Shown here in pieces: positions 1-12,400 of a stretch of 64,000 nucleotides of DNA. The stretch comes from Lineus longissimus. Its lineage: Eukaryota; Nemertea; Pilidiophora; Heteronemertea; Lineidae. Location of the stretch: assembly GCF_910592395.1 (NCBI RefSeq), contig NC_088326.1:67001-131000 (forward strand), written 5' to 3'. Position numbers and translations under genes: made by a program. The notes below the pieces were generated by a model that saw only the letters and a program-made list of their open reading frames with translations, was not told the DNA's origin and made no database searches. Position 1 is the stretch's first letter, and each line of letters begins with the position of its first letter.

Positions 1-2881
1 TAGTCGTCTGTTCTCTCTTGCCCAAACTACAAAGCCGAATACAACCTATCGCTTCTGTCTATTGACATGATTGACAAGACTAGAAAACACAACTCGACAC
101 ATACATTTACTATTCAAGGTAACCATTACGGGTGACCCTGAACATTTACTTATTCAGGTGACCGTGTGATGTGCCATCATTGACAAATTCTCAAACTTCT
201 TTTGCGCGAGAACATCACGGTCATGATATCACAGACTACACTTTCTTTACAATATCACAGACTTTAAAGTATTTATGGAAGTCAGGAAAGCCACAGAGGG
301 AGCTTCACGAACACACTTGAAATCAACACGGTGTTTTATTGACCAATCAAAAACAACTTCATTGTTGGTCAACTGTTACCATGGCGACGTGTGCGCTCGA
401 AGCGGACGTTGTTCGCAGCCATATTGGATAATAGGCGGCCATAACTGATTGAAAACAAAAGACATATGCTTGGTTTCGAAAGCATTACCTTGTGACCTAC
501 ATTAGTTGGTAATCTGGTCCCTGCATTTATGCTTCATGCAGTCACAGGGCCTTTGTAGTTCACATTTAGATTGGGGAAGCCAAAAAAGCCAAGTTTTGGT
601 CAGGAGAATTCACTTACAGTTAAATAGTTGATTTATTTGGCTATTCGACTGGAAAAGAAGTAAACGATGTATGTACAACGTGCCCTTTCAATCCGGTAAG
701 GTTACGTTGGAACAAATTGCCAAATTTGCATGGCTCAGAACATCTCAAATGAAGCCGAAACTTAGAGTAAAATTTTTGCACGAACATATCCAAAAATAGA
801 CCTATGTTATGAACTTACGATACTTTCTTAGGCTTTGTTTTCTGTTTATGGCCACTGCTTATACACTAGCAAGGAGCAGAAGGGGGTCAAATGTGTGGTC
901 AAATCTCAGACCCAGTGATCGGATGTTCGATAACAGGACGGGGTCAAGGGCCTGTTTAACAACCAATTCATCCTAAAAAACATACAACTTCAAGTGTTTT
1001 AGCATACTTGAAGTCTATTTTTGAGGTTTGAGGGCAAAGAAAACATAAAATTTTATGTTTTGCTTTTGCATTAGGATAGGAATAGACACACTAAAGGGCC
1101 TGGAGGCATAGGAAACTTGAAAAGCGTCTCGGAATTTTGATAACTTAGTCAAATATGAGGTCGTATTCTAATTTTAGTTTCGATTCCGAAAAGGTTGTAT
1201 GATTTTGTTTTGTGGTTGGCATAGGAGACACCGAGTTGGCTTATGTCACATGATTGATAACAGTTTGAGAATCTCCCTTTAAGGCGAGAGGATCAGGCTG
1301 ACAACACATTATGAAAGGTTCACGTTAACTTTTAACTGAAACCGCCACGGTTTACAGCATACTCGTGAGAAGTTCTCTTTAAGGTGGTCAGAGGATGTAC
1401 ACATCTTATGTGTAAGAAAAACGAGAAATTCCAACTTAAGATTTGTTGTAACATTCCTAAACTCAGGGTGAATTCATTGACCAACTTGACCTGGAGATGT
1501 TTTTGAAAGCAGGACTATCAGTTCAACTGGTTCAACAACATCAACAGATCTGAATGTCAATACAATCAACACCCTAGTTATTATCCAATTAGTAGAAATC
1601 ACAGCTGTTGAAGGAACCTTGCAAACACGACACGAATGACGTATACCGTTGTTATTGCTTTCACGGTCTGATTGACCGCTCATAAAGTCGGAATAATTCG
1701 ATATAGGCCAACTCACTGTACCCTAATCGTGGCAGTTCTTCAACGGAACATCTCACAATGGGTATCAATGATCTTACAAAGTGTCATTTCAGGGTGACAT
1801 GTTTACATGCACGCCCAACCCCTTGTCACTTTGGGTGATAAGATGTCCTTAGCTTTACCTTAAACCTCAATACGTATTATACAGGTACCGGAATGACTGC
1901 TTCGAAGACACAAAATGAGAAGTCTTGCTCAACGATTTGATGTTATCTATCGGCATCTACTTAGCGCCAAGTGCAAGACTTCTAATTTGGAAGTTGTTGG
2001 CCCGTTAACAAGGTATCATATTGCTTACTCTGTTCTTTTCACTGCAAACGACATTCATGTGGGTTTCAGTCTGTTGAGTTTCACTTTGCACTTTTGGATC
2101 TGAGGTCAAATAGAAATGTATTTATTCGGCAATGTTTGTTCAAACTCAATATTTGTTGTTTCATGGTGTCACAATATGCTCGATAGTCGATTTGATATGG
2201 TTAAAAACTGCATCGTCATATTCGTTTGATAACGATTCTGACAAAAACTAAGTTTTTTTCCTAGAGTTCTTCAACTCAACCCTAGACCTCGTCCTGTCAT
2301 CTTTATAGTGAGATGATGTCGAAACCATGGCGAGGGTTAACGTGACAAATATTGTTTTGGATGTTGTTGTGAAGCAAATGTAATATAGGTATCACCCCTC
2401 ACCAAGCAGAACCTCGACAAAAGCGGTACAGCTTCATGTCATCTTGCCTGCAGAGGTGTTCGCCATATACGATCCCCGTGCTTATTAAGCAAGATGGGAT
2501 TCGTCATAAATTGTGACTAAAAACAGATTAATATGCAAATTTCTGGGACAAAAATGGCTGCGACTGACAGGGTGAAAGTAAAAATACAAATTACACAATG
2601 AAAGTCAATGTCAACATCTCTAATCGACCTTTATCTTTACCTTGGTGACTCTGACCGCCACCTGCCTTTCAAATATAATCCAAAATGGCCGCCGAATCCA
2701 ACATGTCCGTTAAATCCATCATGACCGACGAATCCAACGTTGGCCGACGATTCTATCACAGAATGCTTATTTGAAAACGTACACATTGTCAAAATATCAA
2801 CATGCAATTTTGCATAATGTCAACGAAGAACGCATTTCAGACGACATACGCCACTTCCGGAGCTTTCGCAGTTGACCTGCG
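1..2881. other. Non-coding stretch, no gene recognised
   Basis: This stretch holds only short open frames (up to 80 codons) with no family resemblance and no convincing run of splice-flanked exons. The base composition is AT-rich and no tandem array stands out. At 2690-2755 there is a short run of near-repeats of 'aatccaac/aaatgg ccg'. It may hold 3' flanking sequence of the minus-strand ORF at 2882-3856, or exons of a gene to the left that I cannot recognise. Confidence 0.5.
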
Positions 2882-3856
2882 TCATTTCCCGTTCAACTGC
2901 AGCTGTGACAAGTTTATAGGTTGCTGTGACTTCTGACTTTCATACACTATGTGAATAGCGGTATCAGTTTGTAGGGGACCAGTGTCAACAATGGTTGGCT
3001 CCGGGGGGCGCTCTTCACACGACGTTTCAACGCCGATCAGCCACTGTATGATGCGATCCTGGCGGCCCTCATCGGAATCATAACCAGCATCATCACCTGT
3101 TTCGTCCATTTGTGAACTCTGTACTGATTCCCGTTTACTAGTCCGCCGGGAATGTGAATGTGGTATCGTATCACGGTCACCGCTAGAATATCCCAATGAC
3201 CGCCGCTGGTTCGAATTCGTCTGCGTACTGTGACTGTTTTTTCGATTACCGGTAATGTCTGTTAGTTTTTGATCCGAGTTATAACGCTGTAGTTTCGTCT
3301 TCTTGCTCTGTCGGGGCGTCTCACTGTTGTTCTTGTCACGTTTTATCGAAGACAGATCCTGCGTAGAGACGCTGCGTCTGGAGAGGTTCGTCGCTTTGCT
3401 GGGGGTCTTGGAAAACTGTGATGCAGCATCCGTGCGTGCCTTTCTCTGTCTACGTGTAGGTGACACGTGACCAGTAGTGTCATTCGCCATGGTCGCCTGT
3501 CCCTCCGGCAACGTCTCTAACTTCTGATCGTCACTTTTTGAACTCGTGATTGGCTCTGTTGACGTTGGGCACCACGTTTTCGTGCGGTCCTGTTTCTTGA
3601 GATAGCCCACTCCCTGACTGCTGTGGGTCTTGTTACTCGACGTGGTACTCCCAGCCGACATCCCCGACGGCTTCCTCATCTTCTGCTCCCGGTGGTCCAT
3701 ACCGGGAGAACTGATGGGTGATTCAATTGCCAAGGAGATGAGGGCAGGTCGCTCGTGAGGCTTTATGACGGCTGTACTACTCACGGGACTGCTTCCCTTG
3801 GAGGAGGTCCTTGGTGTTCTCGCTGTAATGTATGGGAGAGTATCTGGCGCACTCAT
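2882..3856 (-). CDS. Unrecognised disordered Ser/Thr/Arg-rich protein, single exon
   Basis: This is an uninterrupted reading frame of 324 codons counted from the ATG at 3854-3856. The frame stays open upstream to about 3950 but has no earlier ATG, so either translation starts at MSAPDT or a 5' exon is missing. The protein is low in hydrophobic residues and rich in S, T, R, K, Q and N, with many SP and RR patches, as expected for a disordered phospho-target. The only order-like part is the C-terminal sixth, which has an acidic DAGYDSDEGRQD patch followed by RIIQWLIGVE. I do not recognise the family. A near-consensus NRF1-type site (tgcgcatgtgc on the minus strand, about 4005-4015) lies upstream and suggests a nearby promoter. 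No neighbour informs its role. Confidence 0.55.
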   Translation of the reverse strand: MSAPDTLPYITARTPRTSSKGSSPVSSTAVIKPHERPALISLAIESPISSPGMDHREQKMRKPSGMSAGSTTSSNKTHSSQGVGYLKKQDRTKTWCPTSTEPITSSKSDDQKLETLPEGQATMANDTTGHVSPTRRQRKARTDAASQFSKTPSKATNLSRRSVSTQDLSSIKRDKNNSETPRQSKKTKLQRYNSDQKLTDITGNRKNSHSTQTNSNQRRSLGYSSGDRDTIPHSHSRRTSKRESVQSSQMDETGDDAGYDSDEGRQDRIIQWLIGVETSCEERPPEPTIVDTGPLQTDTAIHIVYESQKSQQPINLSQLQLNGK

Positions 3857-3931
3857 GACTGAGCCGAGAGCTGTCAAGTTCGAAAAATATCCAAGTTTAC
3901 CTATTGTTATTGTGTCATCTCCACGCAGCAC

Positions 3932-5727
3932 AAAACGTGCGACTCTCTCAACGCCCGATCAATGAATACCAATCGGCTTTTCAATTAAACCATTCTAGCC
4001 TCCTGCACATGCGCAAAGATATCGTCTGCTAAATCAGAAATCTGATCGATTTTGATTGGTCGAAATGCTGATCACGGAAGGAACTCGTGCCTGGTGGTTA
4101 TCAAATCCTAGGCCCGAAGAAGGCCAACTCTACCGAGTTTTACTTACGTTCTTTTGCAGGCATAGCGGAGCTTAGCGGCACTTAGACCATTTGTTATTAC
4201 GGGCCTGTGTACAAACATAAAAGCTACTGGTTAATGTCTACTTTGCGAGAGTATTAAAACTGCTAACGCGACAGCTTTACACTCCCTTTGTTGAAAATCT
4301 CAATTCACCGTGTCTCGGTCTTAAAGCCGACATGTGAACAGTCAGTGAACTGTACATGTTAGTTATAAAAATCATATCGCGTGAAAAAGTTTAAAATCTA
4401 CATTGAATATAAGAAATAGGGATTAAATGTGACCAAATAATTCAAAAAGACCTTGAGGTTATTGAGCGAAATTCGTGATACATGACTTAGGCATATTTAT
4501 CAGCACTGAAAACAAACAAAAATATGAGAACGCTGGTATCCGCCATTTCGACCGGCAAATCGTAAAATCTGACCTCATCGAAGATGCAATGATAAGGACC
4601 TTTTTTGTAGCAATATATCACGTAACAAAGTTGGCATGATAACACCTCATTGCCTCTCAATGATCGACCGATTGTTTTCAAAAGCCATTCACTGCACAAC
4701 GGACAAGTACAGTAGAAACTTTTTCCAAACCAAAGTTTGTAAAAAGTTTCTAAGTTGGTAAATAACCCCATCGTAAAGGCTGAAATCTTGCTTCCACAAA
4801 TAAAAAGGATAAGTCCGAAAAACTGACATTTAAATATTCTTCATGACGTTCTTTGCTGAGAAAGTAGACTAATTTTCAAAGGTGACATGAACTACTACTA
4901 CACTAGATTAAAGAAAGTAAATCCCGACTTCTCCCTCTGGTTTCGAGAGTAGAAACTACACCTAACATTGTTTGGCCGTTGCCATGATGGTTGGTTACCA
5001 AGTATGCGGGGGTGTCAATGTTTACTTCTGAAGTACATGTTAGTTTGTGTGTTAGGTCATGGACTTTTTGATTATTTGAGAAATACCAACCCCAGCTAAT
5101 CAGAGAGGAGCGATTACTAGTTTAAAGCTTTACATAATCCCACAGTTTTTAGAATATTATTCATGAATATTTAAGTGTGTGCTGACCCCTGCAAAAAGTT
5201 CCTTGTTGAATAAACTGGCCGATTCAAATCAGACACTCTTCGATATAAGGTTTTCTAGCAACGACAAAGACAAAAATCTTTTGGGACTGATGATGGTTCT
5301 TCATTTTGAGCAGAAAGAAAACAAGTGAAAAATATATTTGGACTTAACAATTTTTTATTCTGTAGCATGACAAAGAAAACACTCATCTTCAGTCAACATC
5401 CTATCAAACAGGTCAGACATAAGACCATCCACCTATTACTGCCCACCACCAAGGGGTCTTGTGGGCTGTAAGGCTCGACTGAAAGGCTTTTATGACCCTT
5501 CTCTGGAAAGCTGTCGATGTCCTTGAGCATTTACTGATACTAGCAACTTCTAGGAATCGGATTATAATCACATATTTGATGATCAGAATGAGAAAATGAT
5601 CATGTGAATCTGAAGAAAACGAATTAAAGTATCATTTCATGTGACGTAGGCCTGCGTGAAATGGCCAAATGTAGTGCAGTTTATGCCCTCCTTCGTTCTG
5701 AACATGATACAACAAACACACGTGCAG
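3932..5727. other. Intergenic stretch with one small Cys-rich ORF
   Basis: Apart from the small ORF at 4487-4771, listed separately, I see no splice-flanked coding exon here. The left edge (about 3990-4040) looks like promoter sequence, with the NRF1-like site noted for the ORF at 2882-3856. The rest is AT-rich and has no repeats that I could define. Confidence 0.4.
4487..4771 (-). CDS. Small Cys-rich ORF, possible zinc ribbon
   Basis: This is a 94-codon ATG-to-stop frame on the minus strand. It contains two CxxC knuckles, CPLC near residue 23 and CQLC near residue 47, followed by further Cys and His residues (IYCYKKGPYHC). Two CxxC pairs about 23 residues apart are the layout of small zinc ribbons. 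The last 15 or so residues before the stop are strongly hydrophobic. The frame could also be one exon of a longer gene, because a VFSAD-coding ttttcag lies close to the stop. I do not recognise a family, and a chance ORF is a real possibility. Confidence 0.25.
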   Translation of the reverse strand: MGLFTNLETFYKLWFGKSFYCTCPLCSEWLLKTIGRSLRGNEVLSCQLCYVIYCYKKGPYHCIFDEVRFYDLPVEMADTSVLIFLFVFSADKYA

Positions 5728-8700
5728 CTAACCACCAATTTTCTTCACCGTCCAAATTATCAAATTATCTGCCTCTGGCTCCACTTGAGGTTCATCAATT
5801 TCTTCAACCGGGAGTTCAACCTCTTCCACCGGAAATCCAAGAGATCCGGAGGCGCTACTTCTAACAAACTCTTCATTTTCGAGGTCTAAAAAATCTGATC
5901 TGCTGGTGATGAAAGTCCTCTCTTTTTCTGACAAATCATTGTTCACGTCGTCTTTTGCACCGTCATCGTTTTTCCTCGTGCACTTTTCGTCTACGTCATA
6001 CAAAAGTGTGATCCCTCTTTCCAGTGGCGTCACTGGCATTGGGCTTTCTGCAGTATTTTCTAGTTCTCCATACTTCTTCCCGATATCTGGTAATACCTGC
6101 TTCTCCGGCCAAGATGTTCCCCTTTCAACGTCTGTTCGTAGCCTGAAAAACAACAGGGACATTAGCGTGGCCCCTATACAAAACATATTGAGGTTTGAAT
6201 TCCGTAACTTATACGGAAGCGTTCGGAAAACCTATCGAATCTTGAATATTAGTGAATCAATGATACGTTTGGGTTCGCACACCAAAAAAGCATCAACTGT
6301 TCTCTTAAATAGTTATCCAAAGCAGTGTTTACAGACTGTTGCGAGGCAACCTACAGAAACCTCATGATTATCACGACCAACATGATCGAGCAATCTTTTC
6401 GACAGAATATGAGACGACATCAGGCTACACGGGCCCAGCAGTACGTGGAAATTTAACTCCCAAGCATCATTTTTGCCACATTCCAAACTACCTTTTGATC
6501 TGTTTCTGCGCAGGACGGAGTGGAACTCCAAAAATGCTTGTTGCATTCTGTAACTTGGGATCGCCGAAACCATGGAAATATCTTGGCCATGGCGACTTTC
6601 TCGTCACCTAGAAGTCATGAGAAGACAATAGAGTTGGACTGCTGATGATTGGCGACCTGCCTCGTCAGGTTGTATCAAGTCATTTTGTTGCATGATGACA
6701 AGAAGGTACAATGAAGAAGCTTGTTGCGATAACTAAGTCTTCGAGGTACACATGTTTTTGCCCGCGCTGCAAAAACTACTTGACAGAGTTCTTCTTAAGT
6801 TGGTATGTTTTAAAACGTAATTTTGGGCCCCATAAACTCGGCCTGTGCTATTCTGGATAAATGTAAACAAAGACATCTCATAAAATGCCGCGGCGGATTG
6901 GCTTACATTGGCGAGTTGTCTTACTGCCTGGTCTTCACACCTCCATGGATCTCCTGGAACATGAACGAAATCCACCAATTAGCATGTACAGCAGCAGAAA
7001 CAGTTCTGGCGGTCAAGAGGCATCTAGTTCGAACTCCAAAGTCAGCGTGTGACCGCAGAAGGCAGGTCTGTTTGTCTGCCTTTCTCTACTCAGGCGTCTA
7101 GATGGCTACTGGTCAGAAAGGCCCAAGGAGTAGCGCTGATTGAGCAGCTCATCTCCCAGCTGAAAGGTTTCGGGATAACCTCGGCTACTGTAGCTCGTAT
7201 TGGACTGTAAACCCATAAACTTTACTTATTTTAACAAAATCATTGCGAAAGTGGTTGGGACGACAAATCTTCCCACAAAGTTTTGGCTTCAGTTTTCGCC
7301 CTCTCAAAATAATGGCTGGGTGAAGAGATTTGAACGACTGCAAGTCTGTATGATCCAGATTTCCAACTAAGAAGGTGAAGTCATATGCATGCCATCCACC
7401 ATCGCTGATACTATCCGAAAATTCGAACTCAACTTCGAATCCAGTACCTAATGCTTCAAGGAGCTATCGATAGGCCTACTCACCGACCAGTGTCTTCTCT
7501 CTTCGTAATCGCTGCCCCTCTAGATAAGGTGGCGGCGTCACCTGAAACCCACAAAAGTAGATACCATGCCCAATTTTCCAAGAAAAGTCACCATTTGTGG
7601 CTTGATTACCACTATCGAAGATAGACAGGTGACACGTTGAGACATGTACTACGCGGCCATCTTGAATGCGAGATACGCCATCACCGAACTTGACCGAGAA
7701 GTGGTTGGGGCTACGGAAAACTTTCCACTCTGCCCCAGGTGGTCGGGTATCGGACGTTTCTTGAATATATCAACTGCACTAGCAGGTAAATTAACAAACG
7801 ATTTGCTGGTGCCGAGCGGCGTGGATACAGCTATCACGAGCAACGGTCACGTGATCTACTGCCGTAATGGCTTCGGAAGGAAACAATGAGGAGGGGAAAT
7901 AGCCTGGCGTCTTTCAAGATGACAATTCTGGCTGTGTTTCCTTATCATTCATACGCCTTTATACAAACGGTTAAGGACCCCCGACCCGAATTCGCCGCTG
8001 CTGGATGATCGAGATCGTAGCTCAATTACTAGAAACAATCTTTGCATACCTTTTTGGTATCAATGGCCTTGAGTCTCATATACTCATCTAAGACGAGCGT
8101 CTTCTGTCGTTTGACCAGTGCTGGGCGGAGTTGGATCGACTTGACAGTTTCAAGAGTTGTTGGCTCCCTCTGAAAATACACGACTTTGAAGGCGTGTGCG
8201 TATGATTAACCACTAGCGCCGCTTGTTCATGGACGGAGGAACCAGCCATTCGACCTGGAGTCTAAGCAAACGAGTGACGGGGAAAAGACCAACACCAGTG
8301 AACCCGAACACGGTATGGTAAGTTCGATGACTTACGGACGTCTCAGATGTAAACTTGCAGAACTTCGGTGCCACTAATATAATATGATGATGAAGCCTTC
8401 GTTATGAAGTGTTCTCGTCCCGCCTCAAATGGTTAAACGAATCTCACTAGGAGAAAGTTTAGTTTGAAAGTTAACGAGCCGCGAATTGACGATTACTCGT
8501 TCCAATGAAGACGAACTGGAAGCACTCAACGTCGTGATATTGAAAGAAGGACTTTATCATTGTGCTGACACATGACTAGCTATTCGAACATTGATAAAGC
8601 TGTCTAGATACCATTTAGCAAAAAGCCATTCCCTTTAGGCCCATAAAGCGACATCGTACGGTATCATAGTGTATTGGTGGTTAAGTAGGGTATGTATATC

Positions 8701-9415
8701 ATTGACGTGAGGCGCTTGACCAGAAATCATTCGAAAGAGAATACATATAAAAGGGCTCGACCATAACGTTCATGAAATTGTTCAAAGGGATTGTTCGACC
8801 TTAACCGAGGCTAGAGCAAGCAAAGCACCCGCCATCCGAGTGAGAAACATAATTTGCCATTGACTTCTTCTCCCTGGCAGAAGACGAACGATCGAGGCCA
8901 ATAATAGTCATACTCACACTGAAGAAACTCTTAAAGGGCAACGGTACAAATAGTAAGACGACGAAAGTTTCTTTCGGCCTGCGCCTGTACCTCAGTAACA
9001 CCAGAAGCAAACTCCGAATGACGACCGGCGGCATCCAGCCTGCAACCATCTCAAGCGGATACCGTCCCTGAGCCATCCTCCACCAGCGGGCCTTACACTC
9101 ATTCAAAGTGCAGCTGAGGGCGTATTTCAGTTAAAAACGATTTAATGCCAGCTATGGGAGGATGTCTTTGAGGATGCCATCTGGCACTTACGCCTCCATT
9201 TTAGGGTTTCCTCTGTAACACCCAAACCTTCCTCAGAAATATGTGTTTACTCGTTGGCATGGGCTTTTCGACCTGCTTGATCCGTCCCTGCTTACCTTGT
9301 AATTCTTTGCGCTATAGTCGTCCAGAATGGTGAGGACGTCTTTCCAGTATCCTTTCGAATCACTCATCCTGGTGATTGTTCCAATGTCTTCTCTGCTGAC
9401 CGAATATTGTCTAAT
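5728..9415 (-). CDS. Unrecognised gene, last six exons (5' end not found)
   Basis: Six splice-flanked exons chain in one frame with matching phases: 9296-9415, 8050-8169, 7484-7541, 6907-6953, 6492-6547 and 5728-6142. Together they encode 271 residues, with a TAG at 5728-5730. Each exon has a cag acceptor and a gt donor (for example gtaagc, gtatgc, gtgagt, gtaagc, gtagtt). The N-terminal part has GYWKDVLTILDDYS and RPALVKRQKTLVLDEYMRLK, the middle has PLRPAQKQIKRLRTDVERG, and the C-terminal third is acidic (ending near LPVEEIDEPQVEPE). No membrane segment or catalytic motif is visible. The first exon shown starts in phase 0, so at least one exon lies further right; a candidate Arg-rich stretch at 8940-9106 could not be phased. 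The phase agreement over five introns makes this a real gene, but its function is unknown to me. Confidence 0.6.
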
Positions 9416-9436
9416 CTGAAAAGTCGCGGCAGTTTC

Positions 9437-12400
9437 CACTTTGGTGCAATTCTGCCTTTGGATTTGCCCGAATAACAAGAAATGTTCAAGTCAATGGATG
9501 TGGGAACCTAGTCAGATGACGAACCAGAAGTCTCTTTCAGGAGTAGCGTCTCCCTATCTCTAATATTTTCACTAAGACAGCGGAAAGTAGATACGAGGGT
9601 GTCTACCGCAGATGTCTCTCCTCCCCTTCAGGGCGCTTTTTGACCCTCCTCTCCCTCGGAACACACCGATCTAGAGAATTTAGAGTATCTGTTGTGGCTG
9701 TAGGTGAATGTCTCTTCAAGTGTAATTCATAATCCCAGGTAGCCTTGCTCACACAGGAGTTGTGATGTTGGTCTGATCGTGTAATAACTCCAAGAATCCT
9801 TCCGTAAGAACACGCCGCAGCAGATTGTTACTCTAGTGAATAGGGCAAAGCCCCCAGTCCTACCCTTGAGTGTTGTGTCCGTGTAGGTCTTCAGACTCGT
9901 CGTGATATCGTTCGGTTCGCTTTCTCTTATCAACACCCGTCAAAGTGATAACCCATATATGAGATATAGCCTTGCTTTGATTTCATTGACTCGGAGGCCC
10001 ATCAAGGGAAAGCGTGTCAAACTCAAAGAAAGTCTTTGAAGTCAAACAAGCGTGTCAATATTGAATACTGTGGAACTTTACATGGTGGGACTTTGCTCGA
10101 TCATTCTCTATAGAAAGATACGATAATTAAAGCTCAATAGGCCACGCCAGTAAGATGCGGATGGCCATGACAGTAACTTCTCCTGCAACTTTATCCGTGA
10201 TGCCAGTGTGATTGTCGATGTACAACCTTGAGGGTTTATTCTGTTCCGCAGACTAGTTGCACCAACTTCAAAATGTCCAGCTGCCGTTGTGGCTGGCAAT
10301 GACAGTAACACCTTGCACGACATAACATGTGCCTCTACTTGTGAGTTGGGCATGTGACAGATGCAACCTTAGTTTACAGCACTTTATGTTGTTGTGATTC
10401 GGACTCTGTAGGCCAATGGGGTATCAACGTCAAGCACATTTCATACGACAAAAAGGTTGGCTGTCATCGTCTGACTCGGCGACCCTTCACCGCAAGACAA
10501 GCGACCTGTCCACGAGAAAACGAGAGCTCGAAGCATCATATGCATTATATTGCCAGAGGGAAGACAAAAACATGCAGAGAATAGAGCTCTTGATTATAAA
10601 TTGTGGTCTTAAAGTCATAAGCTCTTTGATGATTATAATATACCCTGTTTGTACTTATCCCTTTCCAACCCTTTGTAAACAATTCCACCAATTACAAACA
10701 TTCAAACTTTCTAAACATTGGTATGAAGAAAGGTATACTAAAGGGAGGCCGGAATTCGTTGAAATGGGCAAAATTTACTTTTCATTAAAATGCAAGCATA
10801 TTTTCTTCGGATTAGTAAACCACAGGCCTCCCTAGAAACACATCTGTCCCTAGACGAACTGGGGATGAGGACACGAGGAATAACTGACATGCACTGCAGA
10901 CGAGTTTGATCTCACAGGTATTGAAGGCAATGGACATCTCTTTTTAGGCAACCTTAACATGCTAAAACATCCAATTGTTCTCGGACATTGATTCACTGCT
11001 TGATCCCGATCAGCCCCTCAGGTGTGCTTGGATATGAAGAAACATAGGCCTATTCCCCCTCCCCTCCCGTCCGCCCCTCCTGTCCGCCCCTTCAGTCCGC
11101 CCCTACCGTTCGCCCCCTGTCGTTCGCCCCCTCTCGATCAGCCCCTGGTGTGGGGATGTGAAGAAACATAGGCCTTTTCCCCTCCCCTCCCGTCCGCCCC
11201 TCCTGTCCGCCCCTCCAGTCCGCCCCTACCGTTCGCCCCTACCGTTCGCCCCCTCTCGATCAGCCCCTGGTGTGTTGGGATGTGAAGAAACATTGGCCTT
11301 TTCCCCTCCCCTCCCGTCCGCCCCTCCTATCCGCCCCTCCAGTCCGCCCCTACCGTTCGCCCCTACCGTTCGCCCCCTCTCGATCAGCCCCTGGTGTGTT
11401 GGGATGTGAAGAAACATAGGCCTTCTCCCCTCCCGTCCGCCCCTCCTGTCCGCCCCCTCCCGTTCGCGGTGTGACGGGGAACATCACATAATAGATTCTA
11501 CAGGCAGTAGCTCTGCCTTTGGATGGCTATTCTCCCAGCTATGCCGAGTAGAGGTTTATGCGGCCAAGTAGGGGGACGGACAGGGCCGTATTTGGCTCAG
11601 CGATAAATACATTCCTCGTACCAGCAATGGTTTCGATTTACTCTACTGCCAAAAGGGAGGGAGGGACCCCTTTTGGGAACTCCGTGTAACTTTATCTGAC
11701 CAAATTACTAATTAGCTTTTGCCGATACTTTATAGTCTCACTTTAAGAAAGACACAAGGGACATTCCACGATCTGAAATAAAGACGAACGTGCACTTTCA
11801 ACTGTGAGAGAACTGATGGAATGTCCCAAAACAGATAAAATGTACTCACTTTTTCTTTGGTCGAGTCTTGTTTCTGTAACATCACTTCATAAAGTTCTTT
11901 AAGTTCCTAATTCACAAAGTCCCTCCTTTCCATAAGATAAACAGTTGGTCACGAAATTTCCAGTCTACGAACACGGTTCTCCTTTAGAATGAATGGATGG
12001 TCTGTCCTTGAGGCCTCCATCATGTCCATCAGAACGTCACCATGCCACAACACGTTGGACAATTCGTCACAATATTATCCCCATCCAATGCAGTAGTTTA
12101 TTCGTCCAGAACGCCTCCATTCTTCTCAAAACTAGGAAATAATGCAGCGTATAACGAATAAACCTTGTTCGACATTAGGCCTATGTATATTTCTGATCGG
12201 CAGAAAGCGGACAGTGGCTTAGAAATCAATGCTTGCTGCGTACATCATCATGATACACATACGCGAGCGAGCGACGTACATCTGGGGAAACCGCAGTCAA
12301 CTTACCGAGTAACATTCATGTTAAAACCGACACACAAAGCGATCTTTGAACCTCCATTTGATAGTCCATGTCCTTATCGACAAACTGAAGTCAAAGTAAT

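Noticed and set aside
11158-11417. Pro-rich ORF on plus and Gly/Arg-rich ORF on minus
   Set aside because: Both are products of the C-rich 123-bp repeat.
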